DNA of 9,129 bases, taken from an uncultured Pelagibacteraceae bacterium. Lineage in GTDB: Bacteria; Pseudomonadota; Alphaproteobacteria; Pelagibacterales; Pelagibacteraceae. The stretch lies in the NCBI GenBank assembly GCA_902633535.1, contig CACPGM010000018.1:1-9129 (forward strand). Direction: 5' to 3'. The translations under genes and the position numbers were made by a program. Under the pieces are notes generated by a model. The model was not told the DNA's origin and did no database searches. It saw nothing but the letters and a program-made list of their open reading frames with translations. Position 1 is the first letter of the stretch, and each line of letters opens with the position of its first letter. Positions 5,348 to 9,129 of this stretch are shown piece after piece.

Positions 5348-7321
5348 ATGGACAAAAATCTAAAAAAATTATTTGATTTATATAAAAAAAAAGATTTTTT
5401 GAATGCAAAAAAACAGTGTGAAGAAATTTTAAGTAAAATTAATTCAAATTTTGAAATATATAACATTTATGCTGTTATATTATATGAGCTTAAAAAGTTT
5501 GATGAAGCAATAATTAATTGGAAAAAAACAATAGAATTGAATAAAGATTATTTTTTTGGATATAATAATCTTGGAAATGTTTATTTAAAAATAAATGAAA
5601 TAGACAATGCTATAACAAATTATGATAAAGCAATTAAAATTAAATCTGACTATTTTGAGGCTTATCATAATAGAGGTAATGCATATTCAAAATTAAATAA
5701 TATTCAAAAAGCATTAGAGAATTATAATTTAGCGTTAGCAATCAAATATGATTATCTTCCTTCAATTAAAAGCAGAAAAGAAATATTTAAAAAACAAAAA
5801 AATTTTCCCCAAGTTCTATCTGAAATAGACAAGATATTGATTTACGAACCTAATAATTTAAAAGCCTTTATAGATAAAGCAGACATTTATTTTGATTCAA
5901 ATAAATTAGATGAAGCTTTGGCTAATTATAAAAGAGCTTTAGAGATTAAATCAGAACCATCTTTTGTATTAGGAAATTTTATCCATACTAAAACAAGAAT
6001 GTGTGAATGGGATAACTTTCAAAATGATATGTCAGAATTAGAGACAAAGCTTAAAAAAAATATTAAATCTTCTCCACCATATCCAGTAACTACACTTTTT
6101 GACTCACCAGAATTGCAACTTAAGTGTTCTGAATTATGGCAACAAGAATATGGTCTCAAACACGAGATGAATCTAAAATTTAATAATAAAAAAAATGATA
6201 AAATTAAGTTGGGTTTTTTTTCAGCAGATTTTAGAACTCATCCCATGGGGCATTTAATGGTGAAAATGTTTGAACTTCATGATAAAAAAAATTTTGAATT
6301 ACATGGATTTTATTTTGGTCCAGATTTAAATAAAAATGACTTACTACAAAATAGAATATTAAAATGTTTTGATAGTTTTAATGATATAAACTTTCTAGAC
6401 AACAATCAGGCAGCCAATTTATCTAGAGACAAAGAAATAGATATAGCAATAGATTGCATGGGCTATACTGGCAATAATAATAGGTTTGGTGTTTTTTTGA
6501 ATGGAGCAGCACCCATACAAGTAAATTTCCTTGGTTACCCAGGAACGTCTGGATCAAAATGTATGGATTATATTGTTGCTGACAAAACTTTGATTTCTGC
6601 CGATGAAGAAAAATATTATTCAGAACAAATTATTTATTTGCCTGACACATATCAACCAAACGAAGAAAATAAGGCGATCTTAGATAGTAAATTAAGCAAA
6701 GAAAAACATGGTTTACCTGAAAATAAATTCATTTTTTGTTGTTTTAATAGTCATCAAAAAATTAATCCTGAAATGTTTTTGGCTTGGATAAAAATTCTAA
6801 AACAAAAAAAAGATAGTGTTTTATGGCTACTTAAGGATAATAAATTTTCAGAAAAAAATTTAAGAAATACTTTATCCGACCACGGATTAGATCCTAAAAG
6901 ATTAATTTTTGCTGATCATGTACCTTTGGATCAACATTTAGCTAGATTAAAATTAGCAGATTTGTTGCTTGATACTTATCCATATAATGCCCACACATCA
7001 TGCAGTGATGCTTTAAGAATGGATCTTCCAGTTGTTACTTTAAAAGGCAAATCCTTTGCGAGTAGAGTTGCTGCAAGCTTGATAAATACAATTAGTGTGG
7101 GTGAATTAATCACAAACAACTTTGATGAGTATGAAAAGTTAGCCCTAAAAATTTCAAATGATAAAAAATATTTTGTGGAAATCAAAGATAAAATTAAAGT
7201 TAATAAAAAAAATTCTAATTTGTTTAATATTTCGGTCTATACAAAAAATATTGAGGAAGCTTATAAAATTATTTATAATAAATATTTCAATGAAGAATTA
7301 AAAACAAATATTGAATTATAA
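5348..7321 (+). CDS. TPR-repeat, OGT/SPINDLY-type glycosyltransferase (GT41)
   Basis: Predicted cytoplasmic O-linked glycosyltransferase that moves a sugar, probably GlcNAc, from a UDP-sugar to protein Ser/Thr. Residues about 1-203 are tetratricopeptide repeats. Clear units are at about 34-67, 68-101, 102-135 and 170-203, with a diverged one between, and such repeats bind the acceptor. From about residue 280 a GT41 catalytic domain follows. It shows FFSADFRTHPMGHLM (His298), APIQVNFLGYPGTSG, FNSHQKINPEMF (Lys471, matching the nucleotide-binding Lys842 of human OGT), QHLARLKLADLLLDT (His530), NAHTSCSD (His549, Asp554) and FASRVAAS. All expected catalytic positions seem intact. At 657 residues it fits bacterial OGT-like proteins. 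There is no signal peptide. It is strikingly AT-rich (12 G/C of 60 bases at 6181-6240), lies opposite in strand to EVE and tsaD, and its stop overlaps the tsaD stop region by six bases. It may be accessory. The acceptor and exact sugar are unknown. Confidence 0.92.
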   Translation: MDKNLKKLFDLYKKKDFLNAKKQCEEILSKINSNFEIYNIYAVILYELKKFDEAIINWKKTIELNKDYFFGYNNLGNVYLKINEIDNAITNYDKAIKIKSDYFEAYHNRGNAYSKLNNIQKALENYNLALAIKYDYLPSIKSRKEIFKKQKNFPQVLSEIDKILIYEPNNLKAFIDKADIYFDSNKLDEALANYKRALEIKSEPSFVLGNFIHTKTRMCEWDNFQNDMSELETKLKKNIKSSPPYPVTTLFDSPELQLKCSELWQQEYGLKHEMNLKFNNKKNDKIKLGFFSADFRTHPMGHLMVKMFELHDKKNFELHGFYFGPDLNKNDLLQNRILKCFDSFNDINFLDNNQAANLSRDKEIDIAIDCMGYTGNNNRFGVFLNGAAPIQVNFLGYPGTSGSKCMDYIVADKTLISADEEKYYSEQIIYLPDTYQPNEENKAILDSKLSKEKHGLPENKFIFCCFNSHQKINPEMFLAWIKILKQKKDSVLWLLKDNKFSEKNLRNTLSDHGLDPKRLIFADHVPLDQHLARLKLADLLLDTYPYNAHTSCSDALRMDLPVVTLKGKSFASRVAASLINTISVGELITNNFDEYEKLALKISNDKKYFVEIKDKIKVNKKNSNLFNISVYTKNIEEAYKIIYNKYFNEELKTNIEL

Positions 7322-8389
7322 TTTAACTCCAGCTCCCTTTAAAAATTCAGCTTTTTCATCTAAGGGCCATCTTGGTTTAGCAGGGCTATCTAAAGAAGAA
7401 AATTTGTTAGTTTTAAATTTTTCTAATCCCACCATAGCAATCATTGCCGCATTATCTCCACATAAATTTATTGGTGGAAACACAGGTTTATAACCATTTT
7501 CATCACAAAGCTTTATTAACATTTGTCTAATTTTTTCATTTGCTGCTACTCCTCCGGCCATAACAAATATTTTATTTTTTTTAGAATTTACTTTTTCATA
7601 TTCTTTAAAGGCGACAGTTGTTTTTTTTAAAAGAATATCTAAAATTGTTTTTTGAAAAGAAGCAGCCAAATCAAATTTGTCTTGTTCGTTTTTAATATTT
7701 TTACTTATTTTAAGCACCGCTGTTTTAAGTCCAGCAAAAGACAAGTTACATCCTCCTTTATTTAAAATTGGCTTAGGAAGATCAAATCTTTTTGGATTTC
7801 CTTTTTTAGCTAATACCTCAATTTGAGGACCACCAGGAAATTCTATTCCAAGTAATTTTGCAGTTTTATCAAACGCTTCTCCAAGTGCATCATCAATAGT
7901 AGTTCCCAACCTTTTATATGAACCAATACTCTGTACGTGCAAATATTGAGAATGACCTCCAGATATTAACAAAAGTAAATATGGATAGTTTAATCTGGAA
8001 TTAAGTTTTGGACTTAAAGCATGACCTTCCAAGTGATTTATAGCAATAAAAGGTTTGTTTAATATTGAAGCAAGACTCTTCCCAAAACTTAAACCTATCG
8101 ACAAACAAACTATTAATCCTGGTCCTGCAGTTGAAGCGATTGCATCAATTTCCTCAATTTTTTTTCCACTTTCTCCAATTGCTTTTTGAACAATCCAATC
8201 AATTTTTTCTATATGCGATCTAGCTGCTAATTCAGGGACTACGCCTCCAAATTCTTTATGAACATCCACTTGACTTGAGATCACATTAGATAAAACTATT
8301 GGTATTCCCTGTTCATTTTCAGTAACAATTGAAGCTGCGGTCTCGTCACAACTAGTTTCTATTCCTAGAATTAAGGGTTTTTTACTCAT
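7316..8389 (-). CDS. tsaD: tRNA N6-threonylcarbamoyladenosine transferase TsaD
   Basis: TsaD (formerly Gcp, YgjD) transfers the threonylcarbamoyl group onto A37 of tRNAs reading ANN codons, acting in the cytoplasm with TsaB and TsaE on the product of TsaC. The 357-residue length is normal. Motifs in order: LGIETSCDETAAS (residues 8-20, ASKHA-type nucleotide fold), the metal-binding NHLEGHALSP (His119, His123), LLLLISGGHSQYL, IDDALGEAFDKTAKLLG, FPGGPQIE, MAGGVAANEKIR, and GDNAAMIAMVG with the metal ligand Asp312. The start is secure because the first strand begins only five residues after the ATG. It is transcribed divergently from hemC across a 56-bp gap and converges with the glycosyltransferase, overlapping it by six bases. 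No Shine-Dalgarno motif is visible. No defect is seen, and the gene is expected to be essential. Confidence 0.97.
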   Translation of the reverse strand: MSKKPLILGIETSCDETAASIVTENEQGIPIVLSNVISSQVDVHKEFGGVVPELAARSHIEKIDWIVQKAIGESGKKIEEIDAIASTAGPGLIVCLSIGLSFGKSLASILNKPFIAINHLEGHALSPKLNSRLNYPYLLLLISGGHSQYLHVQSIGSYKRLGTTIDDALGEAFDKTAKLLGIEFPGGPQIEVLAKKGNPKRFDLPKPILNKGGCNLSFAGLKTAVLKISKNIKNEQDKFDLAASFQKTILDILLKKTTVAFKEYEKVNSKKNKIFVMAGGVAANEKIRQMLIKLCDENGYKPVFPPINLCGDNAAMIAMVGLEKFKTNKFSSLDSPAKPRWPLDEKAEFLKGAGVKL

Positions 8390-8445
8390 TCAAATAGTTT
8401 TTATTAATTGTACAATCTCAATACAAGTAAGAAATAAATTTTTTT

Positions 8446-9129
8446 ATGAAGAGAAAAATAATTATTGGAACTAGAGGTAGTAAGTTAGCATTAATTTATG
8501 CTCAAAAAGCTAAAAATAAGATTATTCAAAATACAAATTTTAAAGATGAGGATATCGAGATTATAAAAATATTAACAAAAGGTGATCAGATTAAAGATAT
8601 TAGGCTATCAGAAGTAGGTGGAAAAGGTTTATTTTCAAAAAATATAGAAAAAGAACTTTTGGAAAAAAATATTGATATTGCGGTTCATGCATTAAAAGAT
8701 ATGCCAGCAATTGAAACCCATGGTTTAAAAAGTAATATATTTTTAAAAAGGAATGACCCTAGAGAAATTTTAATTACTAAAGACAAAAGGAAACTAAATA
8801 AATTAAAATTAAAAGCGATTATAGGTACATCTTCATATCGTAGGGAATTCCAAATTAAGAAAATAAGAAAAGATTTTATTTGTAAACTTATAAGAGGAAA
8901 TGTTGATACCAGAATTCAAAAACTCAAAGACGGTTTATATGATGCTATAGTTTTGTCTTATGCTGGAGTAAAATCTTTGGATATGGAAGATAAAGTTTCT
9001 GAAATTTTTTCAACTGAAAAAATAATACCCAGTGCAGGTCAAGGAATTATTGCACTTCAATGTTGTGATAATGATAATGAAATTATTTCTCTTTTAGATA
9101 AGATTAATGATAAAGAAACTTTTTTGAAA
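8446..9129 (+). CDS. hemC: Hydroxymethylbilane synthase (porphobilinogen deaminase), 3' end beyond window
   Basis: HemC polymerises four porphobilinogen molecules into hydroxymethylbilane, the linear precursor of heme and other tetrapyrroles. The frame from the ATG at 8446 stays open to the right edge (228 codons). My translation shows IIIGTRGSKLALIYAQ (Arg10), LTKGDQI, GGKGLFSKNIEKELL, DIAVHALKDMP (Asp85, matching catalytic Asp84 of E. coli), RNDPREIL, GTSSYRREFQI (Arg132, Arg133), IRGNVDTRIQKLKDG (Arg150, Arg156), DAIVLSYAGV and PSAGQGIIALQC. The substrate-binding arginines are intact. The cysteine that carries the dipyrromethane cofactor (Cys242 in E. coli) lies just past the edge and cannot be checked. 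After GQG the usual E-C-R is Gln-Cys-Cys (205-207). The ATG is right before the first strand, so the start is secure, though without a Shine-Dalgarno site. It is divergent from tsaD. Confidence 0.97.
   Translation, partial: MKRKIIIGTRGSKLALIYAQKAKNKIIQNTNFKDEDIEIIKILTKGDQIKDIRLSEVGGKGLFSKNIEKELLEKNIDIAVHALKDMPAIETHGLKSNIFLKRNDPREILITKDKRKLNKLKLKAIIGTSSYRREFQIKKIRKDFICKLIRGNVDTRIQKLKDGLYDAIVLSYAGVKSLDMEDKVSEIFSTEKIIPSAGQGIIALQCCDNDNEIISLLDKINDKETFLK

Noticed and set aside
6976..7493. Two short frames at 6976-7185 (minus) and 7311-7493 (plus)
   Set aside because: They are antisense shadows of the GT41 catalytic domain and of tsaD respectively.
8408..8415. TTGTACAA palindrome in the tsaD-hemC gap, considered as an operator or promoter
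   Set aside because: An 8-bp palindrome in AT-rich DNA is expected by chance, and no well-spaced -10/-35 pair supports it on either strand.
1..9129. Search for CRISPR arrays, transposase genes, terminal inverted repeats, tRNA or rRNA genes and riboswitches
   Set aside because: No regularly spaced repeats, transposase motifs, cloverleaf or rRNA-like segments were seen. The intergenic gaps are too short for most structured RNAs.

Overview
The window is a compact, AT-rich stretch of bacterial chromosome. Low G+C, very short intergenic gaps, 3' ends of convergent genes that overlap, and Acs, EVE, TsaD and HemC proteins of alphaproteobacterial type all suggest a streamlined marine alphaproteobacterium. 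SAR11 / Pelagibacterales is my best guess. This is inferred from style and protein similarity recalled from memory, not from a database search.

Layout, left to right. Positions 1-2020 (minus strand) hold a two-gene sodium:solute symporter system: a small DUF4212 subunit followed by a large SSS-family subunit that is cut by the left edge just before its C-terminus. The stop and start codons of the pair overlap as TAATG. Positions 2145-2768 (plus) hold a conserved-looking protein of unknown function. Positions 2765-5287 (minus) hold an EVE-domain protein followed 18 nt later by acetyl-CoA synthetase, probably one operon. Positions 5348-7321 (plus) hold a TPR/OGT-type glycosyltransferase. Positions 7316-8389 (minus) hold tsaD, needed for tRNA t6A modification. 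Positions 8446 to the right edge (plus) hold hemC of tetrapyrrole synthesis, cut by the edge.

Functionally, the symporter pair and Acs could form an acetate (or related small monocarboxylate) uptake-and-activation module, although a plus-strand gene separates them. TsaD and HemC are housekeeping genes in a divergent pair. The glycosyltransferase is very AT-rich, lies on the strand opposite to its neighbours tsaD and EVE, and looks like an accessory insertion.

The most unusual feature is the N-terminus of Acs: 46 residues, 32 of them Lys or Arg, with an internal 12-residue repeat, placed ahead of an otherwise normal-length enzyme. The same enzyme has two substitutions in its A8 hinge/nucleotide motif. 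The symporter carries an EF-hand-like loop. I found no CRISPR array, insertion sequence, tRNA or rRNA gene. No stretch longer than about 125 bp lacks a gene.
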